From Nocardia bovistercoris (GTDB taxonomy: Bacteria > Actinomycetota > Actinomycetes > Mycobacteriales > Mycobacteriaceae), in NCBI RefSeq assembly GCF_015674855.1, contig NZ_JADMLG010000004.1, positions 248,001-312,000 of the forward strand: a stretch of DNA of 64,000 bases, read 5' to 3'. How positions within the stretch are numbered: the stretch's first letter is position 1; the number at the start of each line of letters is the position of its first letter. The notes beneath the pieces are model-generated. The model searched no databases and was not told the origin of the DNA. It saw only the letters and a list, made by a program, of their open reading frames with translations. This document shows, piece by piece, positions 19,701 through 27,403 of this stretch. The position numbers were made by a program, and so were the translations under genes.

Positions 19701-20732
19701 GACCGGGACGAGATCTCGCCGTGGTGGTCCGACGACGGTTCGATTCCGCCGTCCACGGACTCGGACGCCTCCTTCTTCGACAAGCAGGCCGCGTGGGCGG
19801 CGAGTGACGCGCCAGCCGGGAGCGTGGATTCGGCCGATGACTCCGCCGACCGAGCGGAACCGAGGGTGGATCTTCCTCCGGTGCAACTGTTTCCGATGCT
19901 GGATCCGCCGCTGTCGGATGCGGCGGGGGAGAGCGAGCATTCGGGTCGCTGGGAGCAGTGGCTCGAGCAGTACCCTCGCGCGGAGCGGACCGTTCCGGAA
20001 CCGGTGCAGGCGCAGGTGCGTCCGTTGCGGTCGACGCAGGTGGTCGAGGAGGACGAGGACGTTCCCGATGAGCCGGTGCGGGTGCCTTCGATCGTGGACC
20101 GGACGGGCGGCAATCCCGGTCTCGGTCTGCGTCGGCCGCGCAACGCGAGCGCCTCGGATTCGGGCGGCGGGCAGAATCGGATGGTCGGCGCGCTGGTGGG
20201 TGTCGGCATCGTGGTGGCGCTGGTCGCGGTGGTGATCATCGCGATGAGCGGTTCGGACAATCAGAAACGGCCGACGGCCGCGGTTCCGTCAAGGGTGGCG
20301 CCGTCTGTGCAGTCGCCGCCGTCGAAGTCGGGGGAGCCTGCCGTCATCGCGACTCCTGGATGTGAGCAGCGGCGCACGCCGGATATCGTGTCGGGCACCG
20401 ATCCGGGCGGCACCACGGACGGTCCTTCGGCGATTCTCGCGTTCGAGCGCGCCTATTACGTGCAGCGTTCGGGGTTCGCGGCGCGGGCGGTGGTGGCGGA
20501 GGATTCCGCGGTTCCGCCCGCCGAGCAGATTCAGCGCGGCATCAATCAGATCCCGTTGGGCACCCTCTATTGCGTGGAGATCACGCGCACGGAGGCGGCG
20601 GCAGGCGAGCCACAGTGGCGGGTCAAGTTGACCCAGCAGATGCCGGGTTCGCAGGCGACCACCTTCACTCAGTTGATCACCACCGTGACCAGCGCCAATC
20701 GCACGCTGATCACGACCATCGCCGCCGGGTGA
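13749..20732 (+). CDS. Giant acidic repeat protein with C-terminal membrane anchor (2327 aa)
   Basis: One unbroken frame of 2327 codons. Layout: basic, Pro-rich N-terminus (1-50); Arg/Ala-rich region to about 190; Ser/Pro/Asp region; 80 hexapeptides without slip of register (residues 293-772, consensus S-x-x-x-(P/S)-G); acidic Trp-rich part; seven units of 48-49 residues (1139 to about 1465); long Ser/Asp/Glu-rich region; short (G)ESRW repeats near 1840-1940; one hydrophobic helix at about 2145-2166 (LVGVGIVVALVAVVIIAM); and a compact domain of 160 residues with LAFERAYYVQRSG. That end resembles small actinobacterial membrane proteins of the DUF8176 sort. With no signal peptide, the long repeat part is predicted inside and the C-terminal domain outside. 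It overlaps the preceding gene by 14 bp and converges 6 bp from the next. Function unknown. Confidence 0.8.
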   Translation: MTSSDSGQQGQQNPFDTGLPMLRQPARKPKRKRSSPRRVQPRPDEFTADIPRPSPAVVAPPPLRTPRTPNPNQPPPPRKRARPDTDPDRQPNAGPLAAGEKTTRRAGTEEVNRGAASAKATQREVDRRAAGERAGGESAARRETDTEAAKAARRGVAEEIEREARRDAAQASRADVVDMPFSLPESPLGEIARTDGAPESKTSAVQRDTPTSQSFAERSDTTAPVRASGDERDTPFMIGEPPDRDLPPTDESVTPMPSTRPDARMPRSGPSGPESRTPSGDDSPSRRVTASSSAVAPGSAVAPGSAIAPGPAVAPDSAAPPGSMAAGGTAISRGSGLAPGSADMRGSDVASDSVVAPGSATLSSSDTASGSDVTSGSDIVPGSAAPPGSMAARGRAISRGSGLAPGSADARGSDVASSSVVPRGSATVSSSDTASGSDVVPDSAVVSGSAAPPGSVAARGRAISRGSGLAPGSADACGSDVASDSVVPRGSATVSSSDTASGSDVASGSDVVPESAVVSGSAAPPGSVAAWGRATSRGSGRAPGSADTRGSDIAPGSATAPGSEVAYSSVATPGSDIAPGAATSPGSVAASGSATASELATAPGSDNAPGSDNASGSAVASGSVAAPGSDIARGVATSPGSVAASGSVAESGSAVASGSDVASGLVTGPSFAVAPDPDIAPGSVTAPGSVTARGSVAAPGSGVASGSIAGPGSDNAPGSAISPGSVAVSGSVAAPGSVTGPSSVAGPGSKNEPDSATSPGSAAWPDSGLRHGTARPSPTAATAGSGSTADEADTDVFEWPSGAFMRRGDTQARTAAMARSDGTSADSTEPATSGVDDDEPPTDVFPAIDVESSTGSIRLPFDSDFDRSVRESSFRADDPPADRDIAAIDADDWWDDEAYFDDEMVDGSWRAVDEVDDGTGWTDSTGARHYRGRSVAAEFELSTDGAGGWAAARGGADRSATSPDDGQWTPVPALWSDASEADAGQRVPGGAGEQGGSHDGAASSTAPTTTGSRQSTTGDIVLPPWIDASESLCDARDETSPEAEESEFGRDAAREPSSRRTDPAAAQPADIGPTASSELWPSWMRSNELPSVGTGADAPPDGESEPSDQVAIGTSEPPNAVQPVQDRDGSVSELDGTSDRQVIVGEVSPPGTDVLPVDLDTVSGPAVRSPDSGNSDSSPASALDAISDRQVTVGEMPTASTDTLPVDLDTVSGPAVRSPDAGSSDSSPASALDGISDRQVTVGEVSTSSTDVLPVDLDTVSGPAVRSPDAGSSDSPLPSALDVASDRQVTVDGVSTPSVDASTDPDRVSGSAVQPPNSGSSDSSSVSALDGISDRQVTVGEVPTASADALPVDPDRVSGSAVRPSDSGDPDSSPVSALEVTSDPQVTVDGAPTASIDVLPVDPDTVSGQVARPSDSGSSDSSSVSALDATADPQTTAAEPKALRVDASPVDPDAVRGSAWPDDDSAILTSEPTHEAVVLGGATPPGEVTSADEMTPADGFTLSRSPDLDGEKPSLEVRRMSEPAPEFVSQADSDLAPADKISARDMENLASATPAVDPEESAPVRTATAAIPPPDDSDTETENASTPSRASENTPPSEDGRQVSDRHAHGRDLHDRDLPFEASESDDVPASGAEEGTELSSSDVAASQTDASPPTDAPAFSNDVASLESVALSNADEALPRSAAEVPVSRTGLSAAMHAGVEVEEAELPRSEAESPSLVGEQVLPGSEDVGESVTSRGEEDSSSRQVSEGTSSPDDGSPSHESEPGRGGDSSSISDDESVPLSNVSVATPSDAGGVPSREVESRDDDEPIGTVEESVRGRDGGDRVALDDGDERWRDKESQWAGESPEDGESRRAGESSGDGAPQSDDGTPDDGESRWDGAAGASAPGSNGESRWNGGSGDGESRSSGEPSDDVDSRWDHGPSSDGEPSGREPLWSQEDSESRHELTDFAPWSENGRPADTDDSEHVEYSSASSGFDHDQRSGRDRDEISPWWSDDGSIPPSTDSDASFFDKQAAWAASDAPAGSVDSADDSADRAEPRVDLPPVQLFPMLDPPLSDAAGESEHSGRWEQWLEQYPRAERTVPEPVQAQVRPLRSTQVVEEDEDVPDEPVRVPSIVDRTGGNPGLGLRRPRNASASDSGGGQNRMVGALVGVGIVVALVAVVIIAMSGSDNQKRPTAAVPSRVAPSVQSPPSKSGEPAVIATPGCEQRRTPDIVSGTDPGGTTDGPSAILAFERAYYVQRSGFAARAVVAEDSAVPPAEQIQRGINQIPLGTLYCVEITRTEAAAGEPQWRVKLTQQMPGSQATTFTQLITTVTSANRTLITTIAAG
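14625..16064 (+). repeat. 80 tandem 18-bp (hexapeptide) units inside the giant gene
   Basis: 1440 bp encoding 80 consecutive hexapeptides, each typically Ser-x-x-x-Pro/Ser-Gly, for example SAVAPG, SDVASG and SVTARG. The register never slips. A higher-order unit is overlaid: four copies begin with SAAPPG at 14697, 14895, 15093 and 15309, so 11 hexads (198 bp) were duplicated twice and a 12-hexad version (216 bp) follows. Confidence 0.93.
17163..18150 (+). repeat. Seven tandem 147-bp (49-residue) units inside the giant gene
   Basis: Units start with a D-(R/P)-Q-(V/T)-x-V motif at 17163, 17310, 17457, 17604, 17748, 17895 and 18042. All are 147 bp except the fourth (144 bp, one codon lost). Conserved core: LPVDxDxVSG, then SGSSDSS. 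The seventh unit is degenerate and its right end is approximate. Confidence 0.9.
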
Positions 20733-20738
20733 GGCTCG

Positions 20739-21341
20739 TCAGTCCCGCGCGATGTGGACTTTGGCCTCGTCGTAGCCGCCGCTGAGCTGTTCGCCGGGTC
20801 CGTAGACGAGGTGCACCACGCCGGTGGTGAAGGTCTGCGAGGAGAGCAGGCGCAGCGGGATGAGGGTGTCGTCGAACAGTCGTTCGCCTTTGCCGACGGC
20901 GATCGGATGCACCAGCAGGTGCAGTTCGTCGAGCACGCCCGCCGCGAGCAGTTGCCGCACGATCGACGGCGATCCGCTCATGGCGACATCGGTCGCGCCC
21001 GGTTCTTGTTTGAGCGCGACGGTGGCTTCGATCAGGTCGCCGCGCAGCTGTTCGGAGTTGCGCCAGGTGAATTCCAGTTCCCGGTGCGAGACCACGATCT
21101 TGCGCGCGTCGCCGAGCGCTTTGCCCATGGCGGCGTCCGGTCCGCCCGCGTTCTCGCGTTCGGGCCACGCGCCCGCGAAGCTGTCGTAGGTGACGCGGCC
21201 GAGCAGCAGGGTGTCGGCGGCGCCGAGTTGCGCGGTGACCGCCGCTCCCATTTCGTCGTTGAAGTACGGGAAGTGCCAGTCCTGCGGGTCTTGGATGACT
21301 CCGTCGACCGAGATGAACAGGCCCGCGGTGATCTTGCGCAT
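20739..21341 (-). CDS. Dihydrofolate reductase family protein (RibD C-terminal-like)
   Basis: A 200-residue single-domain reductase of the RibD-C/DHFR superfamily, which uses NADPH; the true substrate of these stand-alone homologues is usually unknown. Seen: KITAGLFISVDGV at the N-terminus, LLLGRVTYDSFAGAWP, SHRELEF, a Gly-Ser-Pro-Ser turn after the MSG, and DELHLLVHPIAVGKGERLF near residue 140, all standard for this group. It converges on the giant repeat gene with only 6 bp between the two stop codons and is not in an obvious operon. Confidence 0.85.
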   Translation of the reverse strand: MRKITAGLFISVDGVIQDPQDWHFPYFNDEMGAAVTAQLGAADTLLLGRVTYDSFAGAWPERENAGGPDAAMGKALGDARKIVVSHRELEFTWRNSEQLRGDLIEATVALKQEPGATDVAMSGSPSIVRQLLAAGVLDELHLLVHPIAVGKGERLFDDTLIPLRLLSSQTFTTGVVHLVYGPGEQLSGGYDEAKVHIARD

Positions 21342-21472
21342 CGGATTTCTCCTCGTGTCCGGTGTCCGCCGGTGCGGCGGTGGGTTCGGTGAAGTCGACG
21401 GGCCGGGCGCACGAGATTCATCGCGCGCGCAGGCCCGAGCAGACTATGACCTACCGCACACCGCACGCGCCG

Positions 21473-22678
21473 TCATTCGGAGACGGGTTCGCGGCTCGGT
21501 TTCGCCTTGGCGGTCCGGTCGAGGAACAGCCGCGTGACGGGTTCGACCACCCGGGCCGCGATCGGCCCGAGTACGGCCATCAGCAGCACGTAGGTGGTGG
21601 CCAGCGCGGCGAATTCACCGGGCAGCGCGCCCGCGGTGACGGCGAGACCGGCGATGACGATCGAGAATTCACCGCGCGCCACCAGCGCGGTGCCCGCTCT
21701 GGCCCGACCGAGCGGACTCGCGCCCGCGCGTTCGGCCGCCCACCATCCGGTGGCGATCTTGGTGGCCGTGGTGACCACCGCGAGCAGGACCGCCCACGCG
21801 AGGACGGGCGGGATGCTCTTCGGGTCGGTGCTCAGTCCGAACAGGACGAAGAACATGGCGGCGAACAGGTCGCGTAGCGGTTCGAGGATCTTGGTCGCGT
21901 TGTGCGCGGTGGAGTCGGAGATGGCGATGCCGAGCAGGAACGCGCCGACGGCGGCGGAGACCTGCACCGCGGAGGCGAGTCCGGCCACCAGCAGCGCGGC
22001 GCCGAGCAGTTTGAGCAGGAAGATCTCGCGGTCGTCGCTGGCGACCACGGCGGAGACGTAGCGTCCGTAGCGCAGCGCCACCACCAGGACGGCGGTCACG
22101 GCGACGAGTGCGATGGCCAGGGTGGTGAGTCCGGCGGCGAAGCTGACGCCCGCGACCACCGCGGTGAGCGTGGGCAGGTACGCGGCCATCGCGAGGTCCT
22201 CGAAGACCAGGATGGACAGGATGACCGGGGTTTCCCGGTTGCCGAGCCTGCCGAGGTCGTTGAGGACTTTCGCGACGATGCCCGAGGAGGAGATGTAGGT
22301 GACGCCAGCGAGCGCGATGGCGCCGGTGAATCCGAGACCGAGCATGAGCGCCACGATCACGCCCGGTGTGGCGTTCAGGGCGATGTCGAGCAGTCCGGCG
22401 GGCCAGGATCTTCGCATGCCGGTGACCAGTTCGGACGCGGTGTATTCGAGTCCGAGCAGCAGCAGGAGCAGCACCACGCCGATCTCGCTGGCGAGGTGGA
22501 TGAATTCGTCCACCTCGTGCAGTTCGACGATGCCGCCCTTGCCGAAGACGAGTCCGCCGATCAGGTACAGCGGGATCGGGGAAAGTCCGATCTTGGCCGC
22601 GACGCGGCCGAGGACGCCGAGGCCGAAAAATACCCCGCCCAGTTGGATCAACGCCAGGGCGGTTCCGTCCACTGCCAT
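21473..22678 (-). CDS. khtU: Cation:proton antiporter (KhtU-like, CPA2)
   Basis: A 401-residue membrane protein with about 12 hydrophobic helices of the KefB/KhtU monovalent cation:proton antiporter-2 family. Typical segments are LYLIGGLVFGKGG, IGVVLLLLLLGLEY, TYISSSGIVAKVL and ILVFEDLAMAAYLP, with the acidic ED in the discontinuous-helix region. It lacks a C-terminal RCK domain; that function is supplied by the adjacent upstream gene, as in Bacillus KhtTU, where the pair exports K+ in exchange for H+. Its ATG lies 4 bp after the stop of the regulatory gene, so they form an operon. Confidence 0.88.
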   Translation of the reverse strand: MAVDGTALALIQLGGVFFGLGVLGRVAAKIGLSPIPLYLIGGLVFGKGGIVELHEVDEFIHLASEIGVVLLLLLLGLEYTASELVTGMRRSWPAGLLDIALNATPGVIVALMLGLGFTGAIALAGVTYISSSGIVAKVLNDLGRLGNRETPVILSILVFEDLAMAAYLPTLTAVVAGVSFAAGLTTLAIALVAVTAVLVVALRYGRYVSAVVASDDREIFLLKLLGAALLVAGLASAVQVSAAVGAFLLGIAISDSTAHNATKILEPLRDLFAAMFFVLFGLSTDPKSIPPVLAWAVLLAVVTTATKIATGWWAAERAGASPLGRARAGTALVARGEFSIVIAGLAVTAGALPGEFAALATTYVLLMAVLGPIAARVVEPVTRLFLDRTAKAKPSREPVSE

Positions 22679-22682
22679 GGGT

Positions 22683-23165
22683 TCAGCCGTCGCCGAGTAG
22701 TTCGGCGGCCGACTCGAGGCCCGCTCCGGTGCCGACGACCACGAGTAGGTCGCCCGCGGTGAACAGGAAGTCCGGTCCGGGGGAGGCGTGTACCTGTCCG
22801 GCGCGCATGACCGCGACGATGGAAACGCTGGTTCGGGTGCGCATTTCGGTGTCTCCCAGGGTTCGTCCGTCGTAGGGTGCGCCGGGCAGGATCGGCAGCG
22901 TCCTGGTGTTGACGCCTTCGATGTCCCGGTGTTCTTCGCGCAATTGCGCCACCAGCTGCGGTGCGCCGAGCAGGTTGGCCAGCGCTCTGGCCTCGTTCGC
23001 CGACAGCGGGATCGCCACGGTGGTATCGGGATCGGAGTCCTTGGTGAAGATCAGGTCGATCGTTCCGTCGCGGTGGTCTACCACCCCGATACGACGACGT
23101 TCCTGCTTCAACGAAAAGTCCTTGCGTACACCGATTCCGGGCAGCGGTGTCACCTCTACGTTCAC
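22683..23165 (-). CDS. khtT: Antiporter regulatory subunit (KhtT-like, TrkA-C domain)
   Basis: A 160-residue soluble protein. The N-terminal half (EVTPLPGIGVRKDFSL, RRRIGVVDHRDG) matches the KhtT N-terminal domain and the C-terminal half is an RCK-C/TrkA-C domain ending in AGDLLVVVGTGAGLES. In characterised homologues this domain binds a nucleotide such as cyclic di-AMP and gates the paired antiporter. It begins at a GTG (23165); upstream sequence is locally AT-rich (TAAAGTAATGGTAAT), suggesting the operon promoter, which is divergent from the ABC ATPase gene. Confidence 0.85.
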   Translation of the reverse strand: MNVEVTPLPGIGVRKDFSLKQERRRIGVVDHRDGTIDLIFTKDSDPDTTVAIPLSANEARALANLLGAPQLVAQLREEHRDIEGVNTRTLPILPGAPYDGRTLGDTEMRTRTSVSIVAVMRAGQVHASPGPDFLFTAGDLLVVVGTGAGLESAAELLGDG

Positions 23166-23294
23166 CCCGACAGACTAACGCTTAACCCCGCATTACCATT
23201 ACTTTACCTTACAATCTCCCCGGCGGCCGCGCGATTCGGCTCGCACCGCAGCCGCGTCGGTAGGGTGGGGACGCACCGACCAGAGGGGAAGCCG

Positions 23295-24173
23295 ATGCTG
23301 GAAGTCGCGAATCTGACGCGCCGCTTCGGGGAGCACACGGCCGTGGACGATGTGTCGTTCACGGTGGCGCCCGGCGCGCTCACCGGATTCGTCGGCGGCA
23401 ACGGCGCGGGCAAGACCACGACCATGCGCATGATCATGGGCGTGCTCGCGCTGCACGCCGGACAAGTGAATTGGCGCGAACGCCCGGTGACCGAGGCCGA
23501 CCGGCGCGCCTTCGGCTACATGCCCGAGGAACGCGGGCTCTATCCCAAGCAGCCTGTCCTCGACCAGTTGGTCTACCTCGCGCGACTGCGCGGCCGCACC
23601 GCTGCGAGCGCCCGCGAACGCGCGCGGGAACTGCTCGCCCGCTTCGACCTCGCCGATCGCGGCAAGGACAAACTCGAATCCCTGTCGCTGGGCAATCAGC
23701 AGCGCGTGCAGATCGCCGCCGCCGTGATATCCGAACCGGTCCTGCTCGTGCTCGACGAACCGTTCTCCGGACTCGACCCCGGCGCCGTCGACGCCATGGC
23801 CGACCTGCTGCGCGACTACGCCGAGCGCGGCGTGCCCGTGCTGTTCTCCTCCCACCAGCTCGACCTGGTCGAACGGCTCTGCGACGACCTGGTGATCCTG
23901 TCCTCGGGCCGGGTCGTCGGCGCGGGTTCGGTGGCCCGGCTACGGGCGAGCGGGCGCACCCGATATCGGCTGGTACTCGGCGGCGACGCGGGCTGGCTCG
24001 CCGAACATGCCGGTGTCCGGGTGCTGGAGACGCGGGAGAACACCGCGCTGCTCGAACTCGTCGACACCGATCCCGACGCACTGCTGCGGGCCGCGCTGGA
24101 CCGAGGATCGGTGCGCGAACTCGCCGAAGTGCGACAGTCCGTCGCCGATATCTACCGTGAGGTGACCGCGTGA
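23295..24173 (+). CDS. ABC transporter ATP-binding protein (NatA-like)
   Basis: A 292-residue ATPase. Walker A GGNGAGKT at residues 34-41, signature LSLGNQQ at 130-136, Walker B LLVLDEPFSGLDP from about 150, and switch His in SSHQLD. A C-terminal accessory region (DUF4162-like, about 80 residues) follows. MRMIMGVLALHAG and the permease that follows, with a large extracytoplasmic loop, point to a NatAB-type exporter, known for Na+ extrusion in Bacillus, but the substrate here is not established. AGAGGGGA precedes the ATG at 23295. Overlaps the permease by 4 bp (GTGA). Confidence 0.88.
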   Translation: MLEVANLTRRFGEHTAVDDVSFTVAPGALTGFVGGNGAGKTTTMRMIMGVLALHAGQVNWRERPVTEADRRAFGYMPEERGLYPKQPVLDQLVYLARLRGRTAASARERARELLARFDLADRGKDKLESLSLGNQQRVQIAAAVISEPVLLVLDEPFSGLDPGAVDAMADLLRDYAERGVPVLFSSHQLDLVERLCDDLVILSSGRVVGAGSVARLRASGRTRYRLVLGGDAGWLAEHAGVRVLETRENTALLELVDTDPDALLRAALDRGSVRELAEVRQSVADIYREVTA

Positions 24174-25357
24174 GCGACACGGGGTCCGCGCCGCGCGGGG
24201 TGTGGCGCGTCGTCGCCGAGCGTGAGGTCGCGGTGAAACTGCGCGACCGCAACTTCCTGATCTCCACCCTGGTCACGATCATCGCGATCGTCGCATCCCT
24301 GCTGCTCAGCGGATTGCTCACCGGTCGCGCGGAGACCGTCACCCTCGCGACGGCGGGCGCCGATGCCGACCAGGTCGTCGCCGTCGCGAACCGACTCGCG
24401 GAAGCCGCCGACGAGAAGGTCACCTTCACCGCGCGCGCCGCCGCCGACACCGCGGAAGTCCAGCGGTGGGTGCGCGAGGAGAAGGTCGATGTCGGACTGG
24501 TGTCCGCACCGTCGGGCTGGCGGCTGATCGGCAAGGATTCCGAGAACACCCACGCCGAAACCTATCTCGGCGCCGCCGCCGGGCAGGTCACGATCGAGCG
24601 CAACGCGGCAGCCGCCGGAGTCTCGCTCGAACAGCTGGGTCGCGGCGGCGGCGTGACCTACGACGTGCTCGAGCACAACTCGGTCGACGCGGGCCTCGCG
24701 CGGGTGGTGGCGTTCGTGTTCGCGCTGCTGTTCTACCTGTCCTCGATCCTGTTCGGGTTGTCCATCGCGCAGAGCGTGGTCGAGGAGAAGCAGAACCGGA
24801 TCGTGGAGATCCTGGCCAGTGCGATTCCGTTGCGGCAGTTGCTGATCGGCAAGATCGCGGGCAATACGGCGATGGCGTTGGCGCAGTTGGTGCTGTTCGT
24901 CGGCGCGGGCCTGCTCGGATTGGCCGCCACCGGGCGTGGCGATCAGGTCGCCAGGATCGGCGGCGCCGGTGGGTGGTTCATCGTGTTCTTCGTCGTCGGC
25001 TTTCTCGCGCTGGCCGCTCTGTGGGCGGTGGCCGGATCGCTGGCCACCCGCAGCGAGGATCTGCAGGCCACCACCACACCGCTGTCGATCATCGTCATGC
25101 TCGTGCTGTTCGCGGGCATCTTCCTGACCGGAACCGGGCGGGTGGTGGCCTCCTACGTGCCCGTCGTCTCCATCGTGGCGATGCCAAGCAGGCTCGCCGA
25201 AGGCAGCGCCGCGTGGTGGGAACCGCTGGTCGCGCTCGCGTTGATGGCGGCGGCCGCCTACGGGATCGTGCTGGTCGGGGAGAAGATCTACCGCCGCTCG
25301 CTCATGCAGACCGGCGGCAGATTGACGATAAGGCAGGCTCTGGCCGTACAGGACTGA
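24170..25357 (+). CDS. ABC transporter permease (NatB-like, ABC-2)
   Basis: A 395-residue permease: one N-terminal membrane helix (ISTLVTIIAIVASLLLSGLL), an extracytoplasmic domain of about 130 residues, then five to six helices. The sequence VVEEKQNRIVEILASAIPLRQLLIGK after the second helix is the cytoplasmic coupling element typical of NatB-type ABC-2 permeases. It starts at GTG in a GTGA overlap with the ATPase gene and must act with it. No third gene follows in the operon. Confidence 0.87.
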   Translation: MSDTGSAPRGVWRVVAEREVAVKLRDRNFLISTLVTIIAIVASLLLSGLLTGRAETVTLATAGADADQVVAVANRLAEAADEKVTFTARAAADTAEVQRWVREEKVDVGLVSAPSGWRLIGKDSENTHAETYLGAAAGQVTIERNAAAAGVSLEQLGRGGGVTYDVLEHNSVDAGLARVVAFVFALLFYLSSILFGLSIAQSVVEEKQNRIVEILASAIPLRQLLIGKIAGNTAMALAQLVLFVGAGLLGLAATGRGDQVARIGGAGGWFIVFFVVGFLALAALWAVAGSLATRSEDLQATTTPLSIIVMLVLFAGIFLTGTGRVVASYVPVVSIVAMPSRLAEGSAAWWEPLVALALMAAAAYGIVLVGEKIYRRSLMQTGGRLTIRQALAVQD

Positions 25358-25538
25358 TCGCGTGTCACGACGCGAACGCAGGTCGAATTCGTCGGGAGCA
25401 TTCGCGTGCGGATGCAGCCGCTTCCCAATGAAGCCGACCGATCGGTTTCCGATGTTGGTTCGGCGGATTTGTACTCTTCTGCGCCGCAACGAATTCGGTT
25501 GCGTCTACGATTCGTTCCTCGTGCTGGGGAATACGAGT

Positions 25539-27368
25539 GTGGATGCGACGAACACCGACGCCGATGCGGCGTCGTTCACCGTCGTTGACGTGGAAACGAC
25601 CGGGCTGCGGGCCACCGAACACCGGGTGTTGTCGGTCGCGGCATTGACCCTCGATGCCGCCGGGCGGGTGGTCGGCGAATTCCACACCCTGCTCGATCCG
25701 GGATGCGATCCGGGTCCGGTGCACATTCACGGCTTGACCCGTGAGGTGCTGCGGGGCGCTCCCGTCTTCGACCAGGTGCGCGACCAGCTGTCCGAACTGC
25801 TCGCCGATCGAATCATGGTCGCGCACAACGCCGAATTCGACTACGGATTCCTCGCCCGCGAGTTCGACCTGTCCGGCGGAGCGCTCCCTGTCCGCAGACG
25901 TCTGTGCACCCTCGCTCTCGCGCGCCGCGTCTCCCCGCCCACGCCCGACTGCAAACTCGGCACTCTCGCAACGTATTACGGCGTGCCGCAAGCCCGCGCC
26001 CACGACGCACTCGACGACGCCCGCGTCCTGGTCGGCGTATTAGGCGGGCTAACAGCGGATGCGGCGCGACTCGGCATCACACTGCCGACACTGCGGTGCG
26101 CGCCGGACGAGCGCCCCCGAAACCGGTGGCCCGTCGAACGCCGCGGCCCGAAATCGCCCTGCCGCTACGACTATCCGGGGCGGTACGAGCCGGGCGGGCG
26201 ACTCACGCAGGGCATGAAGGTCGCCTTCACCGGCGAGACCGTCGCCGAACGAGAAGACCTCGTGGCCCGCGCCGAATCCGCTGGCCTCGACGTCACCGGC
26301 GCCGTCAGCGGCTTGACCAGCGTCCTCGTCTGCAACCAACCCGACAGCGCGAGCACCAAATGGCAGCGAGCCCGCGATCACGGAACTCCGGTCGTCACCG
26401 AGACGACCTTCCTCACCCTGTTGGCCGACATACAGCCCGGTCGTCCCAAGACCGACCAGCGCCGCAGAGCCGCACGCCCGTCCCGGACCCGATCCACCGG
26501 CCCCGCCGAAGGTCCGTTAGTGGGCCGCCGGGTACTGGTACTCGGCGGCTCCCACCCGGACGCCGCGTCCGCGCGAGCGCGAATCGCCGAACTCGGCGGC
26601 GCGGTAGCCGTGAACATGTCGGCGAGTGTCACCGATGTACTTGCCCTCGACGGCGCCGATTCCGACCGGCGACTCGCGATAGCGGTCGAACTCGGACTGC
26701 CCGTGCACGGTATGGAACTGCTGGGCTCGGTCGCGGACGTCGCGCAGGTAGTAGATGTCGTGCCTGTGGTGGATGTCGCGCCTCCGGTGGGCCTCACGCC
26801 TGTGGTGGACCTCGCGCCTGTGGTGAGTGAATCCGCGGCGGCGTCGGTACTGGTGCGAGGGCAGGTGATCGATTTACCGGTCGCCGAACACGGCGGGGTG
26901 TGGACCGTGCGCGCATCCTGGCGCCAGGACTGTGTGCGGACGGCGGATGTGATTGCCTTCCTCCTCGACGGCGACGAAAAGGTCACGGGCGACGCGGACT
27001 TCGTCTTCTACAACCAGCCGGAGACAGCGGGAGCGGGTTTATCGGTCGAGGGTCCCAGCGAGCAGTCGGTGGCACTGTCTCTGGATCGGCTGCCCGAACA
27101 CTGCCGACGGGTCGTCATCGCCGCCGCGCTCGACGGCGACGACACGACATTCGGTGAGGTCGGCGCGATCGAGATCGAGATCGCGCCGGGCGGTGCCTGC
27201 GCCCCGGTGATCCGGGCGACGCTGGACGCGGCGACGGACGAACGCACGCTGCTGTTGACCGAGATCTACCTGCGCGGCGATGCCTGGCGCGTGCGCGCGG
27301 TCGGCCAGGGCTATCCGACCGGGTTGGCGGAGTTGGCGCGCGGATACGGGGTCGACGTGGCGGGCTGA
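25539..27368 (+). CDS. DnaQ-type exonuclease / BRCT / TerD fusion protein
   Basis: About 609 residues with four parts. A DEDDh 3'-5' exonuclease domain has VDVETTG near residue 15, HNAEFD near 96 and the His-Asp of HDALDDAR near 155. A BRCT domain spans about 222-295 (KVAFTGETVAERE, then STKWQRARDHGTPVV). A second, BRCT-like domain is at 328-398 (LVGRRVLVLGG, ARIAELGG). After a short Val/Pro/Asp repeat linker comes a TerD-like domain (about 440-609) with AFLLDGDEKV, DADFVFYNQ and the ending LRGDAWRVRAVGQGYPTGLA. DNA processing plus a stress-response domain suggests a DNA-damage role (inference). I prefer GTG 25539 with GGGGA upstream; GTG 25521 is possible. Confidence 0.85.
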   Translation: MDATNTDADAASFTVVDVETTGLRATEHRVLSVAALTLDAAGRVVGEFHTLLDPGCDPGPVHIHGLTREVLRGAPVFDQVRDQLSELLADRIMVAHNAEFDYGFLAREFDLSGGALPVRRRLCTLALARRVSPPTPDCKLGTLATYYGVPQARAHDALDDARVLVGVLGGLTADAARLGITLPTLRCAPDERPRNRWPVERRGPKSPCRYDYPGRYEPGGRLTQGMKVAFTGETVAEREDLVARAESAGLDVTGAVSGLTSVLVCNQPDSASTKWQRARDHGTPVVTETTFLTLLADIQPGRPKTDQRRRAARPSRTRSTGPAEGPLVGRRVLVLGGSHPDAASARARIAELGGAVAVNMSASVTDVLALDGADSDRRLAIAVELGLPVHGMELLGSVADVAQVVDVVPVVDVAPPVGLTPVVDLAPVVSESAAASVLVRGQVIDLPVAEHGGVWTVRASWRQDCVRTADVIAFLLDGDEKVTGDADFVFYNQPETAGAGLSVEGPSEQSVALSLDRLPEHCRRVVIAAALDGDDTTFGEVGAIEIEIAPGGACAPVIRATLDAATDERTLLLTEIYLRGDAWRVRAVGQGYPTGLAELARGYGVDVAG

Positions 27369-27403
27369 CCCGCTGTGAGTCGTAGCCGCGAATTCGCTGA
27401 ACG

